From assembly GCA_023229425.1 (NCBI GenBank), contig JALNZG010000005.1, positions 1-64,000 on the forward strand: a stretch of DNA of 64,000 nt, read 5' to 3'. The position numbers and the translations under genes were made by a program. Shown here in pieces: positions 53,429-63,673 of this stretch. Positions within the stretch are counted from its first letter, which is position 1. The number at the start of each line of letters is the position of its first letter. This stretch comes from Ignavibacteriaceae bacterium (GTDB taxonomy: Bacteria; Bacteroidota; Ignavibacteria; Ignavibacteriales; Ignavibacteriaceae). Below the pieces are notes generated by a model. It was not told the origin of the DNA and did no database searches. It was given only the letters and a program-made list of their open reading frames with translations.

Positions 53429-56400
53429 CCAAAATATTTCACAAAATGATAAACCGGAAGCAAATTATTGGCGGAGTTTTGAAGAGTTGTACGCAGATCA
53501 AAAAACTCTTGAAGCTAAAAAACACGAATTTTCAGAAAGTGTAACTGATGATTTTAATGTTGATAAAAATCTTTCCGGTATTTCAAGAAGAAAATTTATT
53601 ACATTGTTAAGCGCTTCAGCAGCATTAGCCGGAGCCGGTTGTTCGGATTACAGAGACAAAGGAGAAGTGATTCCATACAATGTAAAACCTGAAGAAGTTA
53701 CACTCGGGAAACCAAATTATTACGCTTCAACGTGTAACGGCTGTGTTCAAAATTGCGGAATTCTTATTAAAACAAGAGAAGGAAGACCGATAAAAATTGA
53801 TGGGAACTCCGATCATCCTGTTAATAAAGGAAAAATTTGCGCTAAAGGTGAAACCTCAATTCTTAATTTATACGATCCCTCACGTTTACAATTTCCTTTA
53901 GTAAAGCAAGGTGGAATTTTTGATAAAACAAGTTGGGAAAATGTTGATTCACAATTTAAAAACATTCTTGATTCGGCCTCCGGCTCAGAAATCGCCGTTA
54001 TTACACATCGTTTCAATTCTCCCACAACAAAGAAATTGTTTGAAGACTTTCAAAATAAATATCCTAACGTAAAAATTTATTCGTATGATGTTTTTCATAA
54101 CGAAATAAAAAACTCTGCTTGGAAGAAGTGTTACAGCGGAGAAGTTTTCCCATTAATAAAATGGGACGAGGCAAACATTATTCTTTCGCTTGAGGGTGAT
54201 TTTTTAGGTGTCGAAGGAAATGTTGTTGAACAGATGAGATTATTTTCTGACAGAAAAAATGTTAATGATGTGAAATCTTTCAACCGTTTGTATGCTGCGG
54301 AAGGGAATATGTCGTTAACCGGAATGAATGCAGATTACCGCTTCCGTGTTCGTCCGGATAATCAATTAGCATTTGTTCTTTCTTTGTTGAATGAACTGAG
54401 TTCAACGCAAAATATTTCTTTACAGGCGATGGACGCTAATGTTAAAAGAATTATTTCATCTTTCTCTTTAAAAGATTTTGCTTCTCAAAACGGACTTAAT
54501 TATAAAAAGCTATTGCTTTTAGTAAATGATCTTGCCGCCAACCGCGGTTCAGCTATCGTTTACGGCGGCAGAGCGCTTAATGAGCAGACGCAAATTGCTG
54601 TTAATTTGTTAAATGAAGTTTTAGGAAATACTAAATTATATAAGACTGATTCCGTTGATATTTCTCAATCTGTTTACAGTTCCTCAGAAGAATTAAAAAC
54701 TTTAGTTTCATCCATGAAGAGTGGAAACGTAAAAGCTGTTATTCACTTCGATACTAACCCGGTATATCATCTGCCGCAAGAGTTGCAATATGAAAAAGCT
54801 TTAAGCAAAGTTTCAACGGTTATAACGCTTACTGAATTTGAAAATGAAACTGCATACGCAAGCAACTTTGTTTTACCGATAAATCATACATTGGAATCAT
54901 GGGGTGATTATAACGTTCGCACAAGTGTTTACAGTTTGCAGCAGCCGGTTATTTCTCCTATTTATAAAACCAGACAAAAGGAAGCGATACTGTTAAATTG
55001 GATTTCCGATAATCCGAAAAATTATTCTGAAAAACTTTATCTCGATTATTTAAAGAAGAACTGGCGGGAGAATATCTTTCCAAAACTTTCATCACCTTTT
55101 ACATTTGAAAAGTTTTGGACCGGTGCTTTGCATGACGGCGTTATCACTACAAAAGAAACAGTTAATTTGAGCTTTTCATTTTCTAATTCAGCATTTAGCG
55201 GAATAAACCCATCGCGAAACTCAGTTAACGGTTATACGGTTTTACTTGCAGAAAGTTACCGTTTAGGAGATGGTCGTTACGCAAATAACGGCTGGCTTCA
55301 AGAACTTCCGCATCCGGTTACTAAAGTTACATGGGATAATTACGCAGCTATTTCGGAAAAGTCGGCAAAAGTTCTCGGTGTAAAAAATAATGATTTGGTG
55401 GAAATTAAAGTTGAGAATAAAAAAGTAACGATTCCTGTGCTGCTTCAACCCGGTATGGCAGATAATTTTATTTCTGTTGAAACAGGTTACGGGAGAAAAA
55501 ATTCCGGAGTTATTGCGGAAGAAGCAGGAGTAAACGTTCAACCGCTTTATTCAACTTCAGATAATTCTAATTCTCCTTATATAATAACTAATGCTTCTGT
55601 TTTAAAAGTCGGCGGTTCGTATAAAGTCATATCAACTCAAGACCATCAAAATTTTGACGACACACTAACCAAAGATGCTCATCTGAAAAGAGATATTATT
55701 CAAGAAGGAACAGTACTTCAATTCTTAAAAGAGCCGGAGTTTCTTCATAAAGGAAAAGAAGACAAACTTCCCAATATGTATGATGATTTTGCATACAATG
55801 ATGTTAAATGGGGAATGTCAATTGATTTGAACAGATGTATTGGATGCGGAAATTGTGTCGCCGCCTGTAATGTTGAAAATAATATTCCCGTTGTCGGCAA
55901 AGATCAAGTTGCAATGGGAAGGGAAATGATGTGGTTGAGAATTGATAGATATTATTCGGGTACACCGGAAGAACCGAAAACAGCGGTTCAGCCGATGCTT
56001 TGCCAACATTGCGATCAAGCACCGTGCGAAAATGTTTGTCCGGTTGCCGCTACACAGCACAGCCCTGACGGACTGAATCAAATGGTTTACAATCGGTGCG
56101 TCGGAACCCGTTATTGTTCAAACAACTGTCCGTTCAAAGTAAGAAGGTTTAATTTCTTCAATTTTAGAGACCACTATGCTAACGGATATTATCTGCAGGA
56201 TTCCGTCTCATTACTACATAATCCGGAAGTTACCGTTCGCTCACGCGGGGTTATGGAAAAATGTTCCTTCTGTATTCAGCGAATAATGGATGCACGCGAA
56301 GAAGGGATTCGTAAAAATCAGCCTTTAAAGGGAAGCGATGTTCGTACAGCTTGTCAAAATTCATGTGGAACAGAAGCCATTAAATTTGGAAATATTAAAG

Positions 56401-56528
56401 ATCCAAGTGGAGAATTTTATCAATATCGAAATCATAAATTAGGATATTATGTTCTTGAAGAGTTGAATGTAAAACCAAACGTAACTTATATAGCAAAACT
56501 TAGAAATACGCATTCGGAGGAAGTATAG
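53421..56528 (+). CDS. actB: alternative complex III MopB-like/Fe-S subunit ActB
   Basis: This is a 1035-residue subunit when started at ATG 53421; a GTG at 53412 is possible. The N terminus (NYWRSFEELYADQ) followed by GISRRKFITLLSASAA (RR at 56-57) and GAGC (Cys74) is the family's internal Tat-type signal with a lipobox-like Cys. The N-terminal half resembles molybdopterin oxidoreductases. The C-terminal part has four Fe-S cysteine clusters: CIGCGNCVAACN, CQHCDQAPCENVCP, CVGTRYCSNNCP and CSFCIQRI plus ACQNSCG. In characterised complexes the MopB half holds no molybdenum. It overlaps actC by 1 bp. Confidence 0.93.
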   Translation: MADQNISQNDKPEANYWRSFEELYADQKTLEAKKHEFSESVTDDFNVDKNLSGISRRKFITLLSASAALAGAGCSDYRDKGEVIPYNVKPEEVTLGKPNYYASTCNGCVQNCGILIKTREGRPIKIDGNSDHPVNKGKICAKGETSILNLYDPSRLQFPLVKQGGIFDKTSWENVDSQFKNILDSASGSEIAVITHRFNSPTTKKLFEDFQNKYPNVKIYSYDVFHNEIKNSAWKKCYSGEVFPLIKWDEANIILSLEGDFLGVEGNVVEQMRLFSDRKNVNDVKSFNRLYAAEGNMSLTGMNADYRFRVRPDNQLAFVLSLLNELSSTQNISLQAMDANVKRIISSFSLKDFASQNGLNYKKLLLLVNDLAANRGSAIVYGGRALNEQTQIAVNLLNEVLGNTKLYKTDSVDISQSVYSSSEELKTLVSSMKSGNVKAVIHFDTNPVYHLPQELQYEKALSKVSTVITLTEFENETAYASNFVLPINHTLESWGDYNVRTSVYSLQQPVISPIYKTRQKEAILLNWISDNPKNYSEKLYLDYLKKNWRENIFPKLSSPFTFEKFWTGALHDGVITTKETVNLSFSFSNSAFSGINPSRNSVNGYTVLLAESYRLGDGRYANNGWLQELPHPVTKVTWDNYAAISEKSAKVLGVKNNDLVEIKVENKKVTIPVLLQPGMADNFISVETGYGRKNSGVIAEEAGVNVQPLYSTSDNSNSPYIITNASVLKVGGSYKVISTQDHQNFDDTLTKDAHLKRDIIQEGTVLQFLKEPEFLHKGKEDKLPNMYDDFAYNDVKWGMSIDLNRCIGCGNCVAACNVENNIPVVGKDQVAMGREMMWLRIDRYYSGTPEEPKTAVQPMLCQHCDQAPCENVCPVAATQHSPDGLNQMVYNRCVGTRYCSNNCPFKVRRFNFFNFRDHYANGYYLQDSVSLLHNPEVTVRSRGVMEKCSFCIQRIMDAREEGIRKNQPLKGSDVRTACQNSCGTEAIKFGNIKDPSGEFYQYRNHKLGYYVLEELNVKPNVTYIAKLRNTHSEEV

Positions 56529-57898
56529 TGAATATTGATTACTCCCAAGAACTTCCGGTAATTGAACGTAGAATCTCTTTAGCTGAAATAGACCGGTTAA
56601 TTTCAAAACCTCTTGATGAAAAACCGGATAAGAAATTTTTTATCGCATTATCAATAACCGGAACCTTACTCCTTATTGGAGTGATTAGCATTAGCTATCT
56701 TTTCCTTTACGGCACCGGTGTTTGGGGATTGAACCAACCGGTTGGTTGGGCTTTTGATATTACCAATTTTGTTTTTTGGGTTGGTATTGGTCATGCCGGA
56801 ACATTAATTTCTGCCATTCTTTATTTGCTTCGGCAAAAATGGAGAACCGGTATTGCCCGCTTTGCAGAAGCGATGACAATTTTTGCAGTAATGTGTGCGG
56901 GAATTTTCCCGATTATTCACATGGGAAGACCATGGTTAGCCGGTTACTTGATGCCGTATCCAAATCAGCATGGATTATGGGTAAACTTCACATCTCCGTT
57001 AGTATGGGACGTGTTTGCAGTTTCAACTTATTTTACGGTTTCATTAGTTTTTTGGTACGTCGGTTTAATTCCGGATTTTGGATTACTCCGTGATAGGACT
57101 GCTTCAACATTGAAGAAAAGCATTTATTCAATATTTAGTTTGGGTTGGAGAAATTCACATAGAAATTGGCAGCATTACGAAAAAGCTTATATGCTTTTAG
57201 CCGGATTTGCTACTCCGTTGGTATTATCTGTTCACACAATTGTAAGTTTTGATTTTGCCGTTTCAATTATTCCCGGATGGCATACAACAATTTTTCCTCC
57301 CTACTTTGTTGCCGGCGCTATTTTTAGCGGATTTGCAATGGTTGTAACCGTATTAATTTTTGTCCGAAAAGTTTTCGATCTGCAACATATTATTACGCTA
57401 AACCACTTAGATAAAATGAATAAAATAATTTTAGCTACAAGCATGATGGTGGGTTACGCATACGGAATGGAATTTTTTATAGCCTGGTATAGCGGAAATC
57501 CATCAGAACAATTCGTTTTTATCAATCGTGCTTTCGGTCCGTATGCCTGGGCTTATTGGATAATGGTAACATGTAATGTTCTTATTCCTCAATTGTTTTG
57601 GTTTAAAAAGATCAGAACAACTATCCCAATTATGTTAGTGATAGTAATTTTTGTGAATGTCGGGATGTGGTTTGAGCGTTTTGTAATTACGGTAACGAGT
57701 CTTCACCGCGATTTTCTTCCCTCGAGTTGGGGATATTTTGTTCCATCTATTTTTGATCTTGGAACATTGATAGGAAGTTTTGGTTTGTTCTTCACATTGG
57801 TCTTACTATTTACAAAAACACTTCCGGTAGTTGCTATGTCTGAACTTAAAGCAGTTGCCGAAGGGGCGCAACCTTCGCACAATGGAGGAAAACATTAA
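56528..57898 (+). CDS. actC: alternative complex III membrane subunit ActC (NrfD-like)
   Basis: The 456-residue polytopic protein of the NrfD/PsrC family has about ten hydrophobic segments, for example FFIALSITGTLLLIGVISI, WVGIGHAGTLISAIL, VMCAGIFPIIHMGRPWLAGY and GYAYGMEFFIAWYSG. It is the quinol-binding membrane subunit of the complex. The start is GTG at 56528, with GGAGGA upstream, overlapping the actB stop by one base. The following gene overlaps its last base. Confidence 0.93.
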   Translation: MNIDYSQELPVIERRISLAEIDRLISKPLDEKPDKKFFIALSITGTLLLIGVISISYLFLYGTGVWGLNQPVGWAFDITNFVFWVGIGHAGTLISAILYLLRQKWRTGIARFAEAMTIFAVMCAGIFPIIHMGRPWLAGYLMPYPNQHGLWVNFTSPLVWDVFAVSTYFTVSLVFWYVGLIPDFGLLRDRTASTLKKSIYSIFSLGWRNSHRNWQHYEKAYMLLAGFATPLVLSVHTIVSFDFAVSIIPGWHTTIFPPYFVAGAIFSGFAMVVTVLIFVRKVFDLQHIITLNHLDKMNKIILATSMMVGYAYGMEFFIAWYSGNPSEQFVFINRAFGPYAWAYWIMVTCNVLIPQLFWFKKIRTTIPIMLVIVIFVNVGMWFERFVITVTSLHRDFLPSSWGYFVPSIFDLGTLIGSFGLFFTLVLLFTKTLPVVAMSELKAVAEGAQPSHNGGKH

Positions 57899-59061
57899 TG
57901 AGTGAGAGAAAATTATTTGGAATAACAGTTCTCTTTCATACGCCGGATGAAATAATTCACGCCGCTTCAAAGGTTCGCGAAGCCGGTTATAAAAATTATG
58001 ATGTCCATACTCCTTATCCTTTACATGGAATGGATGCGGCAATGAATCTTAAGCCTTCAAAATTAGGTTATATTACTTTAGCATTTGGATTATTTGGCGC
58101 TGCCTTTGCCCTGTTGTTTATGTATTGGGCAATGTCAATAGATTATCCCATGATCATCGGCGGAAAACCATTTTTTGCGTTACCGGCATTTATTCCTATT
58201 ACTTTTGAAGTGACAGTTCTGCTTGCAACTCTTGCAACGGTTATTTCGATGCTTGCATTCTTTTTCAAATTTCCGTTTAATAGTCATCCGCTTCATGATA
58301 CTCCTTACATGAAAGCAGTCTCTTCCGATAAGTATGGGATTTGTATTGAAGCCGACGATGTTTTATTTGATCTTGAAAAAGTTAAGGCTTTATATAAAGA
58401 ATTAAACGGACAAAATATTACAGAGATCTATTCCTCGGTAGTAGAACCTTTTAAAATATTTGAACCGAAATTTCTAACATTGCTTACACTTGTTGCCCTT
58501 TTAACTTCAGGAGCTACATACATCACTTTAAATAAATTGCTTTACATTACACCTTTTGATTGGTTGATGAATCAGAGTAGAGTTAATGTGCAATCAAAAA
58601 GCACTTTTTATGCTGATGGTTTTGGAATGAGAAAGCCTGTTGAAGGATCTGTCGCAAGAAATTTTATTCCTTATGAATATATGGGTCTTATCGCACCCGT
58701 TGTTCCGCTTTCAAATACACTAATTCCTTCGAATGATATTTTAAGTCTTGGGAAGAAAAGATTTTTAACATTTTGTTCACCATGTCACGGCAATTATGGA
58801 GATGGTGACAGCCGGTTAAACAATCAGTTTCCAAATCCGCCGAGTTTGCACTCTGAAAAAGTCCGCGGGTGGCAGGACGGAAATATTTATCATGTGATTG
58901 TAAACGGACAAAATGTAATGCCTTCTTACGCATCTCAACTTTCACGCGATGAACGTTGGGCGGTTATTCATTATATCAGAGTGCTGCAGAAAGCAAAAAA
59001 TGCTTCTCCATCCGAAATTATAGAAGCGAAAAAGGAGATTTTGTCAAATGTCGCAAAATGA
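57898..59061 (+). CDS. fused ActD (DUF3341) and ActE-like cytochrome c
   Basis: The N-terminal part (about 1-180) is DUF3341, the ActD family: KLFGITVLFHTPDEIIHAASKVREAGYKN interrupted by PYPLHGMD and two transmembrane segments near 60 and 100. The C-terminal part (about 240-387) is a mono-haem cytochrome c with CSPCH at 293-297 and an axial Met in VMPSYAS. So ActD and an ActE-type cytochrome are one polypeptide here. It overlaps actF by 14 bp. The 387-residue length agrees with a fusion and no internal start is suggested. Confidence 0.85.
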   Translation: MSERKLFGITVLFHTPDEIIHAASKVREAGYKNYDVHTPYPLHGMDAAMNLKPSKLGYITLAFGLFGAAFALLFMYWAMSIDYPMIIGGKPFFALPAFIPITFEVTVLLATLATVISMLAFFFKFPFNSHPLHDTPYMKAVSSDKYGICIEADDVLFDLEKVKALYKELNGQNITEIYSSVVEPFKIFEPKFLTLLTLVALLTSGATYITLNKLLYITPFDWLMNQSRVNVQSKSTFYADGFGMRKPVEGSVARNFIPYEYMGLIAPVVPLSNTLIPSNDILSLGKKRFLTFCSPCHGNYGDGDSRLNNQFPNPPSLHSEKVRGWQDGNIYHVIVNGQNVMPSYASQLSRDERWAVIHYIRVLQKAKNASPSEIIEAKKEILSNVAK

Positions 59062-60238
59062 TTTAGTTTATCAAAAGAAAAATCTTCCTGATAGTTTAAA
59101 GCGGTTAGGTTATCTGCTTCTTGTTATAGGCTTGGCTCTTGGCGTAGCAGGATTCCTTTTTGATGCTCAAAGAGCTCTTTTTAATTATTTGCTCGCTTTT
59201 ATTTTTATTATGAGTATCGCAGTCGGTTCGCTGTTTTTAGTTGCTCTTGAATATATCGCCGGAGCGGAATGGAGTACGCCAATAAGACGAGTTCCTGAAT
59301 TTTTAGCCTCATTTAGTCCTATCTTGATTATTTTGGTAATCCCTTTGTTGTTAAATGTTCATTCAATTTTTGAATGGTCTCATAAAGATATAGTTGCCGG
59401 GGATAAGATTTTAACTGGTAAATCACCATATTTGAATACGACGTTCTTTATAGGAAGAACTCTTTTTAGTATCGGGGTCTGGTCACTTTTTTACTTTTTA
59501 TTTGTAAGAAATTCCCGCAAACAAGATGTAACTAAAGATCAACTTCTTACAAAAAAGAATATCAAACTATCGGCAATTTTCATTCCGCTGTTTGCAATTA
59601 CCATTACGATTTCGGCGATTGATTGGATGATGAGTCTGGAGCCTCATTGGTTTTCAACGATCTTTGGAGTTTACTTTTTTGCCGGTTCGGTAGTTGCAGC
59701 ATTAGCTGCTGTAACTTTGGCAACCGTTCTCTTAAAAGAAAAAGGTTTTCTTCATCCTAAAATGAATAATGAACACTTATTCAGTCTCGGCGCTTTGCAA
59801 TTTACCTTTATAAATTTTTGGGCTTATATTGCTTTCTCCCAGTTCATGCTCATTTGGTATGCAAATCTTCCGGAAGAAACCTATTGGTTCATCGGCAGAT
59901 GGGGAGGAATATGGTCTTATGTTTCCATCGGATTGATCTTTGTTCATTTTATCGTTCCGTATGCTGTGCTTCTTTCACAACCGGCTAAGATGGACCAGAA
60001 GAAATTGAAATTTATTTCTATTTGGATTTTATGTGCCCGTGTTATAGATCTTTATTGGCTAATAATGCCACAAGTTCATTCTGCAAAAGCCGGTGTGTTA
60101 ACGATATTTTTTGAATTTGGTTTCCTTATAGCAGCGGTCGGCGGATTTTTATTGGTTTTCTATTTCAATGCAAAAAAACATAACCTTGTTCCGGTTGGTG
60201 ATCCAAAACTTGAAAAAGGTTTAAACTTTAGATTATAA
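59048..60238 (+). CDS. actF: alternative complex III membrane subunit ActF
   Basis: The 396-residue integral membrane protein has about ten hydrophobic helices, a shorter relative of ActC, with SAIDWMMSLEPHWFSTIFGVYFFAG and INFWAYIAFSQFMLIWYANLP interspersed. It is the ActF subunit. Its start overlaps the ActDE gene by 14 bp, and the extra cytochrome gene follows by 12 bp. Confidence 0.9.
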   Translation: MSQNDLVYQKKNLPDSLKRLGYLLLVIGLALGVAGFLFDAQRALFNYLLAFIFIMSIAVGSLFLVALEYIAGAEWSTPIRRVPEFLASFSPILIILVIPLLLNVHSIFEWSHKDIVAGDKILTGKSPYLNTTFFIGRTLFSIGVWSLFYFLFVRNSRKQDVTKDQLLTKKNIKLSAIFIPLFAITITISAIDWMMSLEPHWFSTIFGVYFFAGSVVAALAAVTLATVLLKEKGFLHPKMNNEHLFSLGALQFTFINFWAYIAFSQFMLIWYANLPEETYWFIGRWGGIWSYVSIGLIFVHFIVPYAVLLSQPAKMDQKKLKFISIWILCARVIDLYWLIMPQVHSAKAGVLTIFFEFGFLIAAVGGFLLVFYFNAKKHNLVPVGDPKLEKGLNFRL

Positions 60239-60250
60239 GTGTAAACAACT

Positions 60251-61201
60251 ATGGCAAAAATTAAATTCTCATTTTCCGATTTACTCAATGATCCGATAAA
60301 AATAATGGCGGTAATGTATCCTTATTTCTTGGTGATACTCATCGGTATTGGATTTGTGTACATTGGAAATTCCGGTTCTCTCGTGCAAAATAAAATTGCA
60401 CCAAAAATTGATGATTCAACAAATGTTGTAACTGATTTACCGATTGAAGATGCAAAAATTGCTGCAGCGGTCGATCTAAAAAGTTTTACGGAAATAAATC
60501 CAACGTTAGTTGAAAAAGGGAAACAACTTTTCCAGACGGCCTGTTCGTCTTGCCATGGAGCAGATGGTAAAGGCGATGGAACTGCAGGAGCAGCACTTAA
60601 TCCCAAACCAAGGAATTTTCATCTAGTTGAAGGTTGGAAAAACGGAAGAAAGACTACGGAAATTTATGCTACCGTGCAAAAAGGAATTTTAGCTACAGGA
60701 ATGCCGGGATTTGATTATTTGGCTCCATTGGATCGAATTGCTATTATTCAATTGATCCGCTCATGGATGCCTGCTTCGCTAGGCGAACCGGAACCGCCGA
60801 TTGACACCGCTGAAGATGTTGCTACCCTTGATAAAACCTATGCACTTTCTGCGGGAACAAAAGTTCCCGGAACAATTTCGGTGGTATCGGCAGAGAAATT
60901 ATATCAAACAAACTATTCAGATAGAATCGGGAAAATAAATTTTACATTAGCTAAACTTTTAAATGAAAAACTAACTAATCCCGACAACATCGGTGCAAAA
61001 ATCTTTTTTAAGGTCACTACCAATCAGCAAAAAGCGTTGGTAACTTTATTTAATTCCTCGTCATGGCAGATCGGTGAAAAAGAATTCCTTGCCGTGATAG
61101 CAGATAATCTCTCAGAAAATGGTTTCTCAGGAAAGATTTTTTCACTTAGCAATTCTGAGATTTCAAATTTATTTACATTATTAAAAAGTGTTGCTGTATA
61201 A
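60251..61201 (+). CDS. mono-haem cytochrome c protein in the act-cox operon
   Basis: The 316-residue protein has an N-terminal membrane anchor (about 19-37), a single haem c site CSSCH at 98-102 and axial Met in TGMPGF. The C-terminal third (about 200-316) lacks recognisable domains. It lacks the CuA-binding CxxxCGxxH pattern, so it is not cytochrome oxidase subunit II. It probably carries electrons from alternative complex III to the oxidase. SCO follows by overlap or a short gap, depending on the start. Confidence 0.8.
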   Translation: MAKIKFSFSDLLNDPIKIMAVMYPYFLVILIGIGFVYIGNSGSLVQNKIAPKIDDSTNVVTDLPIEDAKIAAAVDLKSFTEINPTLVEKGKQLFQTACSSCHGADGKGDGTAGAALNPKPRNFHLVEGWKNGRKTTEIYATVQKGILATGMPGFDYLAPLDRIAIIQLIRSWMPASLGEPEPPIDTAEDVATLDKTYALSAGTKVPGTISVVSAEKLYQTNYSDRIGKINFTLAKLLNEKLTNPDNIGAKIFFKVTTNQQKALVTLFNSSSWQIGEKEFLAVIADNLSENGFSGKIFSLSNSEISNLFTLLKSVAV

Positions 61202-61202
61202 A

Positions 61203-62021
61203 ATGAAAAAGAAAACGGATAGTTCGTTTTTCACCATGATAACTACCTTCGGTGGATGGGGGCTACTTTTCATATTCCTTTTTTCTTCCCAACTAAATTT
61301 TGCCGGTAATGGAGAAAAGAGCAATACTACCGCAGGAATTAATGAAAAACTTGGACAAAAAATTGCCTTACAATCAGTTTTGCTTGATGAAAACGGTGAT
61401 CAAATTTCAATGAAGCAAATCATCAATAAACCTACTGTACTGATGTTTGTCTATTATGATTGCCCAAGTATGTGTAATCCTTTAATGGCAGAAGTAGCTT
61501 CACTCATTGATAGAATTGATCTAGCTCCGGCAAAAGATTATCAACTTGTTTGTCTCTCAATTGATGAAACTGAAACTTCAACTATTGCGGCAAAGAAAAA
61601 GCAAAATATTTTAACTGCCGTGCAAAAACAATTTCCCCCGGATGGCTGGCGGTTTTTAACAGGTGATAAAGAGAATATTCTAAAGTTAACAAGTTCTGCC
61701 GGATTCTCGTTCAAGAAAGAAGCGGGACAGATTGCCCATGCATCAGCTTTGATTTTAGTTTCACCAAACGGTGAAATTACCCGCTACTTAATGGGAACAA
61801 CTTTTCTTCCTTTTGATTTAAAAATGGCGATCATAGAATCGTCAGAAGGTAAAGTTTCACCTACAGTTGCCAAGTTATTAAAATTTTGTTTCAATTATGA
61901 TCCTGAAGGAAGAAAATACGTTTTGAATATTACCAGAGTTGCAGGAGGCGGAATTTTACTGATCGCAATTGTGTTGGTAATTGTATTATCAGTTAAACCA
62001 AGAAAAACAGAAAAGAGTTAA
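61203..62021 (+). CDS. SCO family copper chaperone
   Basis: I start at ATG 61203 rather than the upstream GTG (61188), which lies in the preceding gene. The 272-residue protein has a membrane anchor (about 12-30), the CxxxC copper site in YYDCPSMCNPL and a later histidine in GQIAHAS, the SCO/SenC pattern. A second transmembrane helix is at the C terminus (about 245-265). SCO proteins help insert copper into the CuA site of cytochrome c oxidase, matching coxA next to it (14 bp gap). Confidence 0.88.
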   Translation: MKKKTDSSFFTMITTFGGWGLLFIFLFSSQLNFAGNGEKSNTTAGINEKLGQKIALQSVLLDENGDQISMKQIINKPTVLMFVYYDCPSMCNPLMAEVASLIDRIDLAPAKDYQLVCLSIDETETSTIAAKKKQNILTAVQKQFPPDGWRFLTGDKENILKLTSSAGFSFKKEAGQIAHASALILVSPNGEITRYLMGTTFLPFDLKMAIIESSEGKVSPTVAKLLKFCFNYDPEGRKYVLNITRVAGGGILLIAIVLVIVLSVKPRKTEKS

Positions 62022-62035
62022 GAGGCTAAGAATTC

Positions 62036-63673
62036 ATGCACAATAATGGACATTCGGTTAGTTATTTAGATTATAAGGGAAAGCATTCCGGCATTTTTGC
62101 ATGGATATTGTCAACTGATCATAAAAGGATTGATTTACTTTATCTTATGGCGTCGCTTCTTTTTTTTGCTGTTGGTGTTACGTTTGGATTTTTAATGCGG
62201 TTAGAATTAATTGCTCCAGGTAAGACGATTATGGATGCGCAGACATACAATTCGTTTTTTACTTTGCACGGCATAATCATGATCTTCCTTTTTGTTATTC
62301 CAGGTTTACCGGCGGTTTTTGGAAATTTCTTCCTTCCGATTCTTATCGGAGCTAAAGATGTCGCTTTCCCGAGAATCAATTTGCTTTCTTGGTGGTTATA
62401 TATTCTTGGAGCATTGCTCGCAGTTATTTCTGTGTTTCTTCCCGGCGGACCTGCCGATACAGGCTGGACTTTTTATATTCCCTATAGCATCAGATCGACT
62501 ACTAATGTTATGCCTGCATTAATGGCAGCATTTATCTTAGGTTTTTCTTCGATCTTAACGGGGTTAAATTTTATTGTAACAATCCATAGAATGCGCGCAC
62601 CGGGAATGACTTTCTTTAGGATGCCGCTTTTCGCTTGGTCTTTATATGCAACTGCGTGGGTTCAAATTCTAGCCACACCGATAATTGGAATTACTCTTTT
62701 ATTAGTTTCAATCGAAAGAGCATTTGGCGTTGGATTATTTGATCCAGCATTAGGCGGTGATCCGGTTTTGTATCAACATTTATTTTGGATTTATTCTCAT
62801 CCCGCAGTCTATATAATGATTTTACCTGCAATGGGAGTAATTTCCGAAATTATTCCGGTCTTTTCTCACCGGACAATTTTTGGATATAAATTTATTGCAT
62901 TTTCAAGTTTGGCAATCGCGCTTTTCGGTTCGATGGTTTGGGCGCATCACATGTTTACCGTAGGTATGAGTGAAACGGCTCAAATTATTTTTTCTTTGCT
63001 TACATTTCTGGTCGCTATTCCCAGCGCAATTAAAATATTCAACTGGGTGGCTACTTTGTACAAAGGATCAATTTCCACCGATGCGCCATTATTATATGCG
63101 TTAGGATTTATCTTTTTATTCTCTATCGGCGGGTTTACAGGTTTGATCCAGGGCGCTTTATCTGTAAATATGCACATCCATGATACCTCCTTTATTGTTG
63201 CCCATTTTCATTATGTAATGTTCGGTGGAACGGGATTCGGAATTTTTGCCGCTATGCATTATTGGTTCCCGAAAATGTTTGGTAAAATGTATAATATGAA
63301 AACAGCTAAAACAGGATTCTGGTTTTTATTTGTTGGATTTAACACTCTCTATTTTCCGATGTTTGTAATGGGCTGGTTAGGAATGCCGCGAAGATATTAT
63401 GACTATTTACCGGAATTCCATATTTATCATCTTGTTTCGACGATTGGTTCGTGGATATTGATAGTTGGTTTAATAATCATGTTTACAAACTTTTATAAAG
63501 CGTTGAGGAGTAAAACTTCTTATACAGCGATAAATCCTTGGGGCGGAGAAACTCTTGAATGGACAATTCAAAACAAGCCGTCACTAGAAAATTTTGAGGT
63601 TATTCCGACCATTACAGCCGGACCATATGAATATAAAGACAACGAAGAAAATTTAATGAAGGAGGACAGTTGA
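62036..63673 (+). CDS. coxA: cytochrome c oxidase subunit I (A2-type)
   Basis: This 545-residue haem-copper oxidase catalytic subunit has twelve hydrophobic segments. The FWIYSHPAVYIMIL motif (Tyr253, Ser254, His255, Tyr259) is the A2-family form, in which Tyr-Ser replaces the glutamate of A1 enzymes. His255 and Tyr259 form the cross-link. HHMFTVGM holds CuB histidines, and HDTSFIVAHFHYVMFG holds the haem ligands. It reduces oxygen to water. Subunit II is not encoded between SCO and coxA. Its TGA overlaps the TTG of coxC. Confidence 0.95.
   Translation: MHNNGHSVSYLDYKGKHSGIFAWILSTDHKRIDLLYLMASLLFFAVGVTFGFLMRLELIAPGKTIMDAQTYNSFFTLHGIIMIFLFVIPGLPAVFGNFFLPILIGAKDVAFPRINLLSWWLYILGALLAVISVFLPGGPADTGWTFYIPYSIRSTTNVMPALMAAFILGFSSILTGLNFIVTIHRMRAPGMTFFRMPLFAWSLYATAWVQILATPIIGITLLLVSIERAFGVGLFDPALGGDPVLYQHLFWIYSHPAVYIMILPAMGVISEIIPVFSHRTIFGYKFIAFSSLAIALFGSMVWAHHMFTVGMSETAQIIFSLLTFLVAIPSAIKIFNWVATLYKGSISTDAPLLYALGFIFLFSIGGFTGLIQGALSVNMHIHDTSFIVAHFHYVMFGGTGFGIFAAMHYWFPKMFGKMYNMKTAKTGFWFLFVGFNTLYFPMFVMGWLGMPRRYYDYLPEFHIYHLVSTIGSWILIVGLIIMFTNFYKALRSKTSYTAINPWGGETLEWTIQNKPSLENFEVIPTITAGPYEYKDNEENLMKEDS

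Noticed and set aside
60251..61201. Cytochrome c oxidase subunit II
   Set aside because: No CuA-binding CxxxCGxxH pattern and only one hydrophobic segment at the N terminus.
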